Positions 1-9,043 are shown, counted from the first letter of the stretch. The stretch: DNA of 64,000 nt from Isoptericola sp. BMS4 (GCF_011634835.1 NZ_SIRP01000001.1:1511603-1575602); one strand, 5' to 3'. Notes: a model not told the origin generated them from the sequence alone. Translations and numbers: made by a program.

Positions 1-441
1 CCGCTGCTCGGGCGGTCCCTGATCGACAGCCTCTGGGCCGTGTGGCTGCCCGCCGGCGCCAGCGCGTTCAACGTGCTGCTCGTGCAGCGGTTCTTCGACA
101 ACCTGCCGCGGGAGGTGTTCGAGGCGGCACGGGTCGACGGGGCCGGTCCCTACCGGCTGTTCTGGTCCGTGGTGCTGCCCATGTCGCGGCCGATCATCGG
201 TGTCGTGTCGGTGTTCGCGGTCATCGCGGCGTGGAAGGACTTCCTGTGGCCGCTGCTCGTGCTCAAGGACCCGGCGATCCAGCCGCTGTCGGTCCGGCTG
301 CCGTCGATCGCGGCGTCCACCGACCTCGGCGTGTTCCTCGCGGCGCTCGCGATCGCCACGGTGATCCCGGTGGCCCTCTTCCTGGCGTTCCAGCGGCTCT
401 TCCTGTCGGGCGCGGGGCTGGGGGGAGCCGTCAAGGGGTGA
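1..441 (+). CDS. Sugar ABC transporter permease, CUT1/MalG type (5' end outside window)
   Basis: The reading frame is open from base 1, so only the last 146 residues are visible. The EAA loop that contacts the ATPase is clear (EAARVDGAG, visible residues 41-49, followed by a VVLPMSRP stretch), flanked by hydrophobic membrane segments. Family knowledge: CUT1 permeases form a heterodimer that imports oligosaccharides delivered by a lipoprotein. The visible part is closely similar to the permease at 9040-10032 (shared WLPAG, AWKDFLWPL/SWKDFLWPL and GAGxxG blocks), so the two are paralogs. Its partner permease and binding protein should lie just upstream of the window. It is probably the last gene of its operon. 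Confidence 0.93.
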   Translation, partial: PLLGRSLIDSLWAVWLPAGASAFNVLLVQRFFDNLPREVFEAARVDGAGPYRLFWSVVLPMSRPIIGVVSVFAVIAAWKDFLWPLLVLKDPAIQPLSVRLPSIAASTDLGVFLAALAIATVIPVALFLAFQRLFLSGAGLGGAVKG

Positions 442-552
442 ATTGTGGGTGAAAATCTCCACACGGGCTCCACGACATCGGCGCACAGCGTTGACTTCCG
501 TGCCCCCGACCTGCTGACATATACCTCTCATCCTGATATTTCGGAGGTCCAC

Positions 553-1920
553 GTGGGGAAGCAGGGCACGGCCGGAGCCGAAGAGGTCGTAGGCCGTCCG
601 AGAGCCCGCTACCGCGGCCGTCACCTCCCGATGGTGGCGGTCGTGCTGGCGGCGTTCATCGCCACCGCGCTGGCGTACAGCGGCATGGTCCTGTTCGGGC
701 TCGAGGTCGCGCACATGACGCCCATCGAGGCGTACGCGCTGGCGGGCTTCCTGGAGGTCAGCCTCGTCGCCGTCGCGCTCATGGCGCGCAACGCCGCGCT
801 CGAGGCACGACCGTACGGCGTCCTGCTGACGCTGACCTGGATCCTGTCGGGCACCTCGGGTCTGTTCGCGGCGCTGCACGAGATCGCGGTGCCCAACGAG
901 AGCACGCCGTACATGGTGGCGTTCCGCTTCGTGCCGCCGCTCGTCGCGGCGCTGATGTGGCACCTGGCGCTCGTGGGGGAGCGGCATCTCGTCACGGGGC
1001 ACACCCTCGACGAGCGCCGACGCGAGAGCCGCGTGCACCAGTACGTCACCGCCCTGGAGATGTGGCGCGACGCACGCCTCGACAGCTCGGGGAGCCGTCG
1101 CGGCATGCGCAAGATCCGCGAGATGCACCGGCGGCAGCGGGCGGCGCGCGACCGCGCTCTCAAGCTGCTCACCGTCGAGGACTTCGAGCGGCGCATGCAG
1201 GTCTGGGTCGAGCGGCTCGAGGCCGCCGAGCGTCACGGCAACCGGCTCGACACCATCGGCGCGAGCTCCGTCAAGCGCGGGGTTGCGCGGGGCGTGGCAG
1301 CCGCGGTCGTCGACGCCCGGGTCGACGAGGCCGTGGAGGCTGCCGCGGAGGCCGAGCGAGCCTCGGTGGTCCGGCGTGCCGAGGGCGAGCCGTTCGCCGA
1401 GACCTTCGAGTCCGCCCTGGCCGCCGACGCGGCGTCCGAGGGCGAGGGCGACGCCGAGGCGACCGAGCGCGACGAGACGGTGGAGGCCGACGACGCCGAC
1501 GTGACCGAGGCGTCCGCCGCCGAGGACACCGACGACGAGCAGGACGACACTGACACGGACGAGGCGGTCGCCGGGACCAGCGCCGCGACCTCCGCCGTCA
1601 TCGGCGACGACCCGATCTCCCGGGCCGAGCCGCTGCCGGAGACCGGGCACACGCGGCGCGTCGAGCTCTTCGACCTGGTCCGCCCCGAGGAGCGGACCTC
1701 GCCCTCCCTGGCCGAGCGGTGGGCCCGGACCGGCCCGAACAAGGCGTCGCGCGACGCGGAGCCCGCCCCGGTCACGTCCGGCGCGGGGACGCCCGCCGTC
1801 GACGAGTCCGGCGAGGAGACCTCCGAGCCCGAGCGGCGGACCGACGGGCTCGCCCGGGCCCGGATGACCCAGCGCGAGATCGCCAACCTGGTCTCGTCGT
1901 CGCGGTCCTCGGGTTCCTGA
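553..1920 (+). CDS. DUF2637-like membrane protein with long acidic tail
   Basis: 455 residues if started at GTG 553, chosen because GGAGG lies 5 nt upstream; a longer in-frame start at 445 has no such site. A basic N-terminus is followed by four hydrophobic segments (about residues 26-47, 58-80, 88-108 and 120-140). A charged, partly helical region and a highly acidic, Ala/Glu/Asp-rich, probably disordered tail (about 220-455) follow. The four-helix layout resembles DUF2637 proteins of actinobacteria, some of which (SpdB-like) occur on conjugative elements; this match is by pattern only. Function unknown. A TTGACT at 491-496 and an AT-rich patch near 515-525 could be its promoter. No plasmid genes are seen nearby. 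Confidence 0.7.
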   Translation: MGKQGTAGAEEVVGRPRARYRGRHLPMVAVVLAAFIATALAYSGMVLFGLEVAHMTPIEAYALAGFLEVSLVAVALMARNAALEARPYGVLLTLTWILSGTSGLFAALHEIAVPNESTPYMVAFRFVPPLVAALMWHLALVGERHLVTGHTLDERRRESRVHQYVTALEMWRDARLDSSGSRRGMRKIREMHRRQRAARDRALKLLTVEDFERRMQVWVERLEAAERHGNRLDTIGASSVKRGVARGVAAAVVDARVDEAVEAAAEAERASVVRRAEGEPFAETFESALAADAASEGEGDAEATERDETVEADDADVTEASAAEDTDDEQDDTDTDEAVAGTSAATSAVIGDDPISRAEPLPETGHTRRVELFDLVRPEERTSPSLAERWARTGPNKASRDAEPAPVTSGAGTPAVDESGEETSEPERRTDGLARARMTQREIANLVSSSRSSGS

Positions 1921-1941
1921 CCCGACCGCACCACGAAGCAC

Positions 1942-1977
1942 CGCTGCCGGGCGTCGCGAGCGCGACGCCCGGCAGCG
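1942..1977. terminator. Bidirectional hairpin terminator
   Basis: Perfect 17-bp inverted repeat (left arm begins CGCTGCCGGGCGTCGCG) separated by 2 nt, between two convergent genes. No clear T-tract, as is common for actinobacterial terminators. Confidence 0.75.
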
Positions 1978-2019
1978 GCGTGTCCGGGACCGGCTCGGCG
2001 GGGGCCGGTCGGCGCTCGT

Positions 2020-3123
2020 TCAACGCACGGTGTCGCGGAAGCGCTCCACGCGGTGGAACGTCAGGAAGTTCGTGTCGTGGAAGCTGGCCGCTCCGCCGGC
2101 GTCGTCGTCGAATGCGGTACGGGAGACGAACAGGATGTCGTCGCCGTCGACGACCCAGTCGACGTACTGGAACGCGTGCACCTGGTCGTCGTCGTGGTGC
2201 AGCAGCACGGGGCCGAGGTCCCAGCGGTCCAGGTCCGGCGAGCTGACGAGCTGAACGGTGTTCCGCGAGCGCAGCCCGACCGACGTCGCGGCCGGGTCGG
2301 GAACGTGGTTGACGAGCGACCAGTACCGGCCGCTGCGCTCGTCCCAGCGCACGGTGAACTTGGTGATGGAGCCCGGCATGGCACGGAACCCGGTCGCCGG
2401 GTCGAAGTCCAGTGTCGTCCCGTCGGCCCCCACGCGGATCACGGCGGCGTAGCAGGGGTCGGGGGTGGGCACGTCGACGCGCAGGAGGTCGACCAGCTCG
2501 CCGTCCGGGGTGACGACGGCGTTCCCCTCGAGCCAGCCCACGACCGTGCCGTCGAGCCAGGAGGGGTCGCTCGCGAGGAACCCGGTGTCCGTCCAGGACC
2601 TGGCGTCGAGCAGGTCGGCGTCGACCGTGGCCGAGAGCATGCCCGCCCGGAAGCTGCGGCCCCAGGTCGCGTCACCGGGACCCTCGAGGTCCTCGAACGC
2701 GCGCCAGAGCCGGCCACGGTGCTCGAGCACGGGGGTCGGCGCGCAGTGGTAGCGGCCCCGGCGCAGCAGCCCGCGGGCCTCGTCGACCGGGTCGGTCCAG
2801 GTCAGGCCGCCGTCGTCGGAGCGACGGATGACGACGTCGCCGTTCTGTCGCGCCGTGCCCAGCAGGTACAGCGCCCCGTCGTGCTGGAAGAGGGTGCTCC
2901 AGAACTGGCCGTGGAGCGTCGCGACCGCCCGCCAGGTGGTCCCGTCGTCCTCGGACCGGTGCACCACGGCGGTGTCGAAGCCGGTGCCGGGCCCGAACAG
3001 GTCGTGGGCGGCGAGCAGGACGCCGTCCCCCAGCGCGAGCAGCGTCGGTGATCCGACGTACTGCTTCTCGGCGGCGGGGACGTGCGCGATGACGCTCCCC
3101 GGTGCGTGCTCCACGGTCTCCAC
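2020..3123 (-). CDS. Sialidase-like (BNR/Asp-box) beta-propeller protein
   Basis: 367 residues from GTG 3123, which follows an AAGGAGG site 10 nt upstream; upstream extension of the frame only runs over the divergent promoter and the neighbouring gene. Two Asp-box motifs are visible, S57-EDDGTT-W64 and S102-DDGGLT-W109, typical of sialidase-fold beta-propellers. No signal peptide is seen, so the protein is probably cytoplasmic. Asp boxes mark the fold, not the substrate: relatives include sialidases, other glycosidases and some lyases. It is divergent from a DapA/NAL-family aldolase and lies in a sulfatase/beta-helix locus, so a role on an imported acidic oligosaccharide is inferred. The catalytic Arg triad of true sialidases could not be assigned. 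Confidence 0.75.
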   Translation of the reverse strand: METVEHAPGSVIAHVPAAEKQYVGSPTLLALGDGVLLAAHDLFGPGTGFDTAVVHRSEDDGTTWRAVATLHGQFWSTLFQHDGALYLLGTARQNGDVVIRRSDDGGLTWTDPVDEARGLLRRGRYHCAPTPVLEHRGRLWRAFEDLEGPGDATWGRSFRAGMLSATVDADLLDARSWTDTGFLASDPSWLDGTVVGWLEGNAVVTPDGELVDLLRVDVPTPDPCYAAVIRVGADGTTLDFDPATGFRAMPGSITKFTVRWDERSGRYWSLVNHVPDPAATSVGLRSRNTVQLVSSPDLDRWDLGPVLLHHDDDQVHAFQYVDWVVDGDDILFVSRTAFDDDAGGAASFHDTNFLTFHRVERFRDTVR

Positions 3124-3182
3124 GGTCAGCGTGCCTCCTTCGGCAGGGTACTCCGGATGGACATCGGGCAACCGGCGACGGG

Positions 3183-3230
3183 ATATCGTCACCAGTGACG
3201 ATTGACGGATAACCGTCATCCGATACAGTA
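3183..3230 (+). promoter_or_regulatory. Divergent promoter region with palindromic operators (GntR candidate)
   Basis: Two palindromes lie back to back: ATCGTCAC-CA-GTGACGAT (3185-3202) and TGACGGATAACCGTCA (3203-3218). The second overlaps a candidate promoter for the aldolase gene, TTGACG (3202-3207) and TACAGT (3224-3229) with 16-bp spacing. Its core CGGATAACCG recurs at 6638-6647, before the sugar-binding protein gene. Confidence 0.65.
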
Positions 3231-3253
3231 GCAGCACGATCGAAGGAGACCCC

Positions 3254-4186
3254 GTGAGCGCACCTACCGCGCCGAGGCGCCCCCGGCTGGGGGGCGTCTT
3301 CTGCCCTGTCATCACCCCGCTCGACGACCGGGGGCGGCTCGACGAGCCCGCGCTGCGGCGCCAGGTGGACCGTGTCGTGGCCGCCGGCGACCAGGTCATG
3401 GTCCTCGGCACCAGCGGCGAGCTGCCGATCCTCCCCGCGGTCGTGGCCGACCGCGTCGTCGAGGTGGCCGCCGACCAGCTCGCCGGCCGCACGACGCTCG
3501 TCTGCGGGGTCGGCGACGTCGGCACCGAGCGCGCGCTGGCCAACGTCGCCCGGGCGGGGGGCGCCGGCGCGGACGCCGTCGCGGTGACGACGCCGTACTA
3601 CTACCCCGTCGACGCGGACGCCGTGCGTCGGCACTACCGGGAGGTCGCCGACCGGTCCGAGGTCCCGGTGGCGCTGTACAACATCCCGGTCAACACGCAC
3701 ACGCCGTTGACCCGCGAGGTCGTCGCCGATCTCGCGCAGCACCCGAACGTCGTCGCGATCAAGGACTCCAGCGGCGACCGGGACTTTTTCGCCTGGCTGC
3801 TGGAGCACCGCGACGCCCACGGCCTGGCGGTGCTCCAGGGCAGTGACGAGAAGCGCGCCCACCACTACTGGCGCGCGGGCATCGACGGCTACGTGTCGGG
3901 GCTCGAGAACGTGCTGCCGGGCACCATGCTCGAGCTCGCCGCCGCCGTGCGGGCCGGCGACGACGGGGCTGTGGCGGCGGCCCAGGCACGCGTGGACGCG
4001 ATCGCCGATCTCACGGCGGAAGGCTTCTGGCTCTCCGTGCTCAAGGCCGGTGCCGCCCTCCAGGGAGTCGGCTCGGGACGTGTGTCCGCGCCACTGCCCG
4101 GGCTCTCGGACGAGCTGCACGGCCGCTTGCGGGAGACCCTGGCCGCGCACGACCTGCTGCCCGGGCTGGCGGGCGCGCCGGGCTGA
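3254..4186 (+). CDS. Dihydrodipicolinate synthase / N-acetylneuraminate lyase family aldolase
   Basis: 310 residues, starting at GTG 3254 after AAGGAG. This is a class I aldolase of the DapA/NAL superfamily (TIM barrel, Schiff-base lysine). Visible hallmarks are GTSGE at 52-56, the catalytic tyrosine in ALYNIPVNT (Y142) and the Schiff-base lysine in VAIKDSSGD (K170). Family members act on pyruvate-derived 2-keto acids: lysine synthesis, sialic acid cleavage, or cleavage/dehydration of 2-keto-3-deoxy-sugar acids. Context (sulfatases, beta-helix proteins, sugar importers, GntR) favours catabolism of a keto-deoxy sugar acid over lysine synthesis. The exact substrate cannot be read from sequence. 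Confidence 0.88.
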   Translation: MSAPTAPRRPRLGGVFCPVITPLDDRGRLDEPALRRQVDRVVAAGDQVMVLGTSGELPILPAVVADRVVEVAADQLAGRTTLVCGVGDVGTERALANVARAGGAGADAVAVTTPYYYPVDADAVRRHYREVADRSEVPVALYNIPVNTHTPLTREVVADLAQHPNVVAIKDSSGDRDFFAWLLEHRDAHGLAVLQGSDEKRAHHYWRAGIDGYVSGLENVLPGTMLELAAAVRAGDDGAVAAAQARVDAIADLTAEGFWLSVLKAGAALQGVGSGRVSAPLPGLSDELHGRLRETLAAHDLLPGLAGAPG

Positions 4187-4210
4187 GAAGGCAGGGTCCA
4201 CGCGCACGAC

Positions 4211-4253
4211 GTCGAGGGCCGGCGTCCCCGGACGGGGGACGCCGGCCCTCGAC
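4211..4253. terminator. Strong bidirectional hairpin terminator
   Basis: Perfect 19-bp stem (left arm GTCGAGGGCCGGCGTCCCC) with a 5-nt loop, between the convergent aldolase and gntR genes. Confidence 0.85.
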
Positions 4254-4279
4254 GCGGACGACGGGTGCGGGGCCGAGCC

Positions 4280-4954
4280 TCAGCGGGACGCGTCGACCAG
4301 CTCGCGCCGGGCCTCGCGCATCCTCCGGCTGGAGCCGTCGAGGTGCGCGGACAGCTCGGTCAGGGCGGGCTCGATCTCCCCGTCCTCGAGCAGCCGCAGG
4401 ATGGCGGCGTGGGACTCGGCCGACGGGTGGAGGTCGGTGTCCCGCGCCGTCGTGATCTGCACCAGTGAGCGGAACGTGGGCTCGTTGTCGCGCCAGATCG
4501 CCATGAGGCGGCGATGCCCGGCGATCTCGTAGAACAGGGAGTGGAAGCGCAGGTCGGCGATGGCGAACTCGGTCGCGTCGCCCGCGTCGGCGGCCGCGCG
4601 CATGTCGTCCAGCGCCGCGTGCAGCCGGGACCAGTCCGCGTCGCCGCGATCGGCGCACAACCGCAGGGCGAACGACTCGAGCGTCGCCCGCAGGGAGAAC
4701 AGCTCGGCGATGTCGCTGTCGGTGAGGCCGACCACATAGGTCCCGCGGCTGCGTGTCTCCACCAGACCCTCGGCCTCGAGCCGGCGCAGCGCGTCGCGGA
4801 TCGGGCCGCGGCTCACCCCGAAGTCGGTCGAGAGCTGGGCCTCGACCAGGTGGGTGTCAGCGGGCAGCTGTCCGCGCACGATGAGGCGGCGCAGTTCTTG
4901 CGCGACGCGCTCGCCGAGTGCGGTCTGCTTCAGGGGGGTCACATCGAGGCTCAT
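4280..4954 (-). CDS. GntR family transcriptional regulator (FCD subfamily)
   Basis: 224 residues from ATG 4954, preferred because ACGGAG sits 6 nt upstream; a longer frame from 5005 has no ribosome site. The N-terminal winged helix-turn-helix (about residues 10-75) contains LSTDFGVSRGPIRDALRRLE and the RGTYV wing. The C-terminal part is an all-helical FCD ligand domain with candidate metal-binding residues in D-LRFHSLFYEIAGH and SHAAIL. FCD regulators usually respond to organic acids or sugar acids, which fits the neighbouring aldolase. It is likely the local repressor: related motifs (TGACGG/CGGATAACCG type) occur upstream of its own gene and before at least three other units of the locus. 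Confidence 0.9.
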   Translation of the reverse strand: MSLDVTPLKQTALGERVAQELRRLIVRGQLPADTHLVEAQLSTDFGVSRGPIRDALRRLEAEGLVETRSRGTYVVGLTDSDIAELFSLRATLESFALRLCADRGDADWSRLHAALDDMRAAADAGDATEFAIADLRFHSLFYEIAGHRRLMAIWRDNEPTFRSLVQITTARDTDLHPSAESHAAILRLLEDGEIEPALTELSAHLDGSSRRMREARRELVDASR

Positions 4955-4999
4955 CACATGCTCCGTGGGTCGGCACCGCTCGGCATCGAGCAGCACTGC

Positions 5000-5014
5000 T
5001 GTCATCCGTCAACC
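5000..5014 (-). promoter_or_regulatory. Operator-like sequence upstream of gntR
   Basis: On the minus strand this reads GGTTGACGGATGACA. It shares the TTGACGGAT and GATGAC elements with the sites at 3203-3218, 6555-6567 and 11113-11125, suggesting autoregulation. A good -10 partner is not obvious. Confidence 0.45.
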
Positions 5015-5045
5015 AAAGACACTGTAGCGGAGGTGGTCCCGAGGG

Positions 5046-6512
5046 TCAGGCCACCGACACCGCCGGCATCCGCTCGCCGCCGCGGGGCCCGGCCCGCCAC
5101 TGGTCGTGCACGGACCAGTCGAGCATCGCCCGCAGCATGCGGTCGCGCCGCTCGCGATGGTCCGGGTCGTGCCAGAGGTTGCGCGACTCGTCCGGGTCCT
5201 GGGCAAGGTCGAAGAGCTGGCCGGTGTCCGGGTCGTCGACGTCGTGGTACGCCACGAGCTTGTACCGCTCGTCGCGCAGCATCGTGGCCAGCAGGGGCGG
5301 GTCGAAGTACCGGCTGCCCTCGCCCACGGCGAGACCGCCGTTGCGGTAGGTGCTCACGGCGTAGGGGCGAGGTGCGGCCTCGCCGCGCGCGAGGGCGACA
5401 AGGTCGCGTGAGTCGGCGCCCGGCCCGAGGGTCGTCGGCGGCAGGCCCGCGGCGGCCACGGCCGTCGCCGCCACGTCGGTCAGCTGGACCGGTGCCGTGA
5501 CGCGGGTCCCGGCCGGGACGCGCGGCCCACGGACGAGCAGCGGGACCCGTGCCACCGCCTCGGTGAAGAATGCTCCCTTCGTCATGAGGCCGCGGTCCCC
5601 GAGCGCCTCGCCATGGTCGGAGGTGAAGACCACGAGCGTGTTCTCGCGCAGGCCGAGCCGATCCAGCTCGGTCAGCACCCGCCCGATCTCGTGATCGGCG
5701 AACGCGACGGCCGCGTGGTAGCCGCGGCGCGCCGTGTCGAGATCGTGCGGGACATGCGCGTCCACGGTCTTGGAGGCGGCCTCGACCTGCAGGCCGCGGG
5801 GCGTCGGCCCGTCCGCGGGCGGCAGCACCGGCGGCAGGGCGCCGACCTTCTCGTCCCATCCTGGCGGGGCGTTGTCGTAGGGGTTGTGCGGGTCGAAGAG
5901 GCTCATCACGCCGAAGAACGGGACGCCGTCGGCCGTCGCGCCGCGCAGGAAGTCCATCGTGCGCTCCGCGGCCCAGTGCGACATGTGCAGGTGCTCCGGG
6001 TGGTGCACGACGCCCCGTCCCTCGGTCACCATGCGTGCGTGGAACTCCGGGTCGGCGACCTCCAGCCAGCGTGAGTAGGCCTGCAGGGGCGAGCCCATGT
6101 CCATCGACATCTCGTTGCACAGCTCGTAGACGTCGAAGCCGTCGTGAGGGTGCCGCCGCTCCGCCTCGTCGACCCGGCTGCTCACGTGCAGCTTGCCGAT
6201 CAGGCCCGTGCGGTAGCCGGCGTCTTGCAGGTGTTCGCCGACGAGCACCTGGTCGCCGGGCAGGGAGTCGTAGAGGCGTGCCACGCCGTGCCCGGCGACG
6301 TGCCGCCCGGTGAGCAGGCTGGCGCGGCTCGGCGTGCACAGGGGCGAGGTGCAGTACGCGGCGTCGAAGACGGCTCCGTCCGCGGCGAGCGCGTCGAGGT
6401 GGGGCGTTGGCGCGGGCGCGGGGCCGTACGCCCCGATCGAGTCCGCGCGTTGCTGGTCGGTCATCACGAGCAGCACGTTCGTCGGCCGTGCCGCCGCGGT
6501 CTCGTCGGGCAT
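5046..6512 (-). CDS. Type I formylglycine-dependent sulfatase
   Basis: 488 residues, ATG 6512 with AGGAGG upstream. The N-terminal VLLVMTDQQRADSIG supplies the metal-binding Asp pair region, and Cys59 lies in the sulfatase signature SPLCTPSRASLLTGR (C-T-P-S-R), where Cys is converted to formylglycine. Later metal/active-site segments are FTSDHGEALGDRG and KGAFFTEA. No signal peptide, so it is probably cytosolic and acts on imported sulfated oligosaccharides. It is divergent from the sugar-binding lipoprotein gene and shares its intergenic operator region. It resembles choline-sulfatase/heparan-sulfatase-like members. The activating enzyme is not in this window. Confidence 0.93.
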   Translation of the reverse strand: MPDETAAARPTNVLLVMTDQQRADSIGAYGPAPAPTPHLDALAADGAVFDAAYCTSPLCTPSRASLLTGRHVAGHGVARLYDSLPGDQVLVGEHLQDAGYRTGLIGKLHVSSRVDEAERRHPHDGFDVYELCNEMSMDMGSPLQAYSRWLEVADPEFHARMVTEGRGVVHHPEHLHMSHWAAERTMDFLRGATADGVPFFGVMSLFDPHNPYDNAPPGWDEKVGALPPVLPPADGPTPRGLQVEAASKTVDAHVPHDLDTARRGYHAAVAFADHEIGRVLTELDRLGLRENTLVVFTSDHGEALGDRGLMTKGAFFTEAVARVPLLVRGPRVPAGTRVTAPVQLTDVAATAVAAAGLPPTTLGPGADSRDLVALARGEAAPRPYAVSTYRNGGLAVGEGSRYFDPPLLATMLRDERYKLVAYHDVDDPDTGQLFDLAQDPDESRNLWHDPDHRERRDRMLRAMLDWSVHDQWRAGPRGGERMPAVSVA

Positions 6513-6554
6513 GCTGGGCGCCCCTCCTGTGTGTCGTCGTCTCTGGCGTCACTC

Positions 6555-6648
6555 GATGACGGTCAACATTACACCGTGAGCCGGTGCCCGATGCCCGAAC
6601 GTTGACAGGGTGGTGGCGGATGGCTTTACTGTGTGATCGGATAACCGA
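6555..6648. promoter_or_regulatory. Divergent promoter/operator region (sulfatase / sugar importer)
   Basis: GATGACGGTCAAC (6555-6567) lies on the sulfatase side. On the importer side a promoter TTGACA (6602-6607) and TTTACT (6625-6630), spacing 17, is followed at once by the palindrome TCGGATAACCGA (6637-6648), positioned to block RNA polymerase. The core matches the site at 3207-3216. Confidence 0.7.
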
Positions 6649-6728
6649 AAACCGGCGACAGCAAACCAGACACCGACGGCGGTGCGGCTGCGCCGGGCGT
6701 GACCATCAACGGTGAAGGGAACGGCGGC

Positions 6729-8090
6729 ATGAGAAGAGTGCAGATCATCGGGGCGTTCGGCGCGGTCGCGGCGCTCGCGGTCGTGGGGGGATGCTCGTCC
6801 TCCGGCGACGACGCGGCGGAGGGTGACGGCGTGACGATCTCCGTGATGGGGCTCCCGCCCGACAGCAAGGCGGAGGAGCGGCAGACGTTCCTCGACGCCG
6901 TCGACGCGTTCGAGGAGGCCAACCCCGACGTCACGGTCGAGCCGTCGGAGTACGAGTTCGACGCGCAGACGTTCTCGGCGCGCCTCGCCGGCGGGAACGT
7001 CGACACGGTCCTGCGGGTGCCGTTCACGGAGTCCCAGGCGCTGATCCGGCGCGGCCAGGTCGCGGACGTGACGGCCGAGGTGGATGAACTCGAGGCGGGG
7101 GCGGCGCTGGAACCGCGCATCCTCGAGCTGATGTCCGACGCCGACGGCGCGGTCTACGGGCTGCCGGAACGGGCGTACGCCGTCGGGCTGCTGTACAACC
7201 GCGACCTGTTCGAGCAGGCGGGCCTCGACCCGGACGCGCCGCCGGCCACCTGGGACGAGCTGCGCGAGGCGGCGACGGCGCTGCAGGGTGTCGTCGACAC
7301 CCCGTACGCCGAGCTCACCACCAACAACCAGGGCGGCTGGCACATCACCATGCAGACGTACTCCTACGGGGGCACGATCGAGGAGCAGCAGGGTGACGAG
7401 TACGTGGCGACGTTCGACAACGACCGGACCGTGGCGGCGCTCGAGAACCTCGCCGAGCTGCGGTGGCAGGACGACGTCATGGGCACGCAGCAGCTGCGCG
7501 AGCAGGCCGACACGCTGCGCGACTTCGCGGCCGGCGACGTCGGCATGTGGCTCGGCTCGCCCGACGTCTTCAACGGGTACGTCAACAACTTCGACGGTGA
7601 CCCGAAGGCCTTCGGGGTCGGGCCGATGCCCCAGGCTGGCGGGGACGCGACCCTCACGGGCGGCTGGGTGACGATGGTCAGCGCCGACGCGACGGACGCC
7701 GAGCGCGCGGCCGCGGTGCGGTGGATGGACTTCAAGAACCTCCGCCAGCGCTATGACGCCGACGTCGCCGCCGAGCAGGCCGAGGCGGACAAGGACGCGG
7801 GCGTCGCCGTGGGCATCCCCGAGGTGCCGCTGTTCGACGCCGAGACCACCCAGGCGGTCCAGGACGCGATCGCCCCGTTCGCGACCTTCCCGGCGGACAA
7901 CGCCGCGAGCTACGTGGCCGGCACGGCCGACCTCGAGTACGTGCCCGAGCCCGCCGTGGCCGGGCAGGAGATCTACTCGGCGCTCGACTCGGTCATCCAG
8001 AGCGTGCTCTCGGAGGAGGGCGCCGACATCCAGGCGCTCCTCGCGGACGCCAAGGAGCAGGCGCAGGCGGCGATCCGGAGGAAGGGATGA
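6729..8090 (+). CDS. Sugar ABC transporter substrate-binding lipoprotein
   Basis: 453 residues from ATG 6729 (AAGGGA upstream; an in-frame ATG at 6699 would put extra residues before the signal). The signal sequence ends in a lipobox VVGGC with Cys22, so the mature protein is a membrane-anchored lipoprotein. The body is an extracellular solute-binding protein family 1 fold. It delivers a sugar or oligosaccharide to the permeases encoded by the next two genes, which overlap it (ATGA at 8087-8090). The ligand is unknown; the locus suggests a sulfated or acidic oligosaccharide. Confidence 0.93.
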   Translation: MRRVQIIGAFGAVAALAVVGGCSSSGDDAAEGDGVTISVMGLPPDSKAEERQTFLDAVDAFEEANPDVTVEPSEYEFDAQTFSARLAGGNVDTVLRVPFTESQALIRRGQVADVTAEVDELEAGAALEPRILELMSDADGAVYGLPERAYAVGLLYNRDLFEQAGLDPDAPPATWDELREAATALQGVVDTPYAELTTNNQGGWHITMQTYSYGGTIEEQQGDEYVATFDNDRTVAALENLAELRWQDDVMGTQQLREQADTLRDFAAGDVGMWLGSPDVFNGYVNNFDGDPKAFGVGPMPQAGGDATLTGGWVTMVSADATDAERAAAVRWMDFKNLRQRYDADVAAEQAEADKDAGVAVGIPEVPLFDAETTQAVQDAIAPFATFPADNAASYVAGTADLEYVPEPAVAGQEIYSALDSVIQSVLSEEGADIQALLADAKEQAQAAIRRKG

Positions 8091-9043
8091 CGTCGGTGGT
8101 CACCGAGCGCACCCCGACGGCGTCGGCGGAGGCGGCCACGGCCGCCCTGCCGCGCCGCCGGCGGTGGCGCCGCGTCGGTCTCGGCCACGCGCTGCAGACG
8201 TTCGCGTTCTTCGTGCCCGGGCTGCTGATCTTCGGCTACTTCGCGTGGTGGCCGATGGTCCGCAGCGTGCTGCTCAGCTTCCAGGACACGAACCTCGTGT
8301 CGGACCCGAGCTGGGTGGGGCTGGAGAACTTCGCCAACATCCTGGCGGACCCGCTGCTGTGGCGAGCAGTGGTCAACACCCTGACGTTCGCCCTCGTGTC
8401 GCTGGTCATCGGGTTCCCGCTCCCGCTGTTCCTCGCCACGGTGATGAACGAGCTGCGCCGGTACGGGGGAGTCTTCCGTGTGCTCGTGTACGTCCCGGCG
8501 GCCGTGCCGCCCGTGGTGGCGGTGCTGCTGTGGAAGTGGTTCTACGAGCCGGGCGGGGACGGTGTCTTCAACCGCATCGCCGGGTTCGTCGGGCTCGGGC
8601 CGTTCCCCTGGCTGGAGGACCCGTCGTGGGCCATCCCCAGCCTGGTCCTCACCGCCACCTGGACGGCGGCCGGCGGGACCGTGCTCATCTACCTCGCCTC
8701 GCTGACCGCCATCCCCACCGAGCTGTACGACGCGGCGGAGGTCGACGGGGCGTCGATCTGGCGGCGCGTCTGGCACGTGACGCTGCCGCAGATGCGCGGG
8801 GTGATGCTCATCCTGCTGCTCGTCCAGATCATCGCCACGATGCAGACCTTCATCGAGCCGTACGTCATGACCGACGGCGGCCCGCAGGACTCCACGGTCA
8901 CCGTGCTGCTGCTGATCTTCCGGTACGCGTTCGTCTACGGCGACTACGGGGGCGCCGCGGCCCTGAGCGTCATGCTCGCGGCCGTGCTCGCCGTCGTCTC
9001 GGCCGTCTACCTCAGGGTCACCCGGACTTGGAGCCAGTCATGA
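8087..9043 (+). CDS. Sugar ABC transporter permease, MalF type
   Basis: 318 residues. Overlaps the binding-protein gene by 4 nt (ATGA), implying translational coupling. After a cytoplasmic basic N-terminus there are six hydrophobic segments, starting near LQTFAFFVPGLLIFGYFAWW. The EAA loop is DAAEVDGASIWRRVWHVTLPQ, split by the membrane segment as expected. It pairs with the following permease to form the channel of a CUT1 importer. No ATPase gene is present; such importers in actinobacteria often share a distant MsiK ATPase. Confidence 0.93.
   Translation: MTSVVTERTPTASAEAATAALPRRRRWRRVGLGHALQTFAFFVPGLLIFGYFAWWPMVRSVLLSFQDTNLVSDPSWVGLENFANILADPLLWRAVVNTLTFALVSLVIGFPLPLFLATVMNELRRYGGVFRVLVYVPAAVPPVVAVLLWKWFYEPGGDGVFNRIAGFVGLGPFPWLEDPSWAIPSLVLTATWTAAGGTVLIYLASLTAIPTELYDAAEVDGASIWRRVWHVTLPQMRGVMLILLLVQIIATMQTFIEPYVMTDGGPQDSTVTVLLLIFRYAFVYGDYGGAAALSVMLAAVLAVVSAVYLRVTRTWSQS

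Noticed and set aside
553-1920. Integrated conjugative element
   Set aside because: Only a DUF2637-like membrane domain supports it; no integrase, Tra, Rep or attachment site is visible.
2020-4186. Sialic acid catabolic cluster (sialidase-like plus NanA-like)
   Set aside because: Asp boxes and a DapA/NAL fold are not specific. No NanE, NanK or NagA/B genes are present, and sulfatases and beta-helix proteins point elsewhere.
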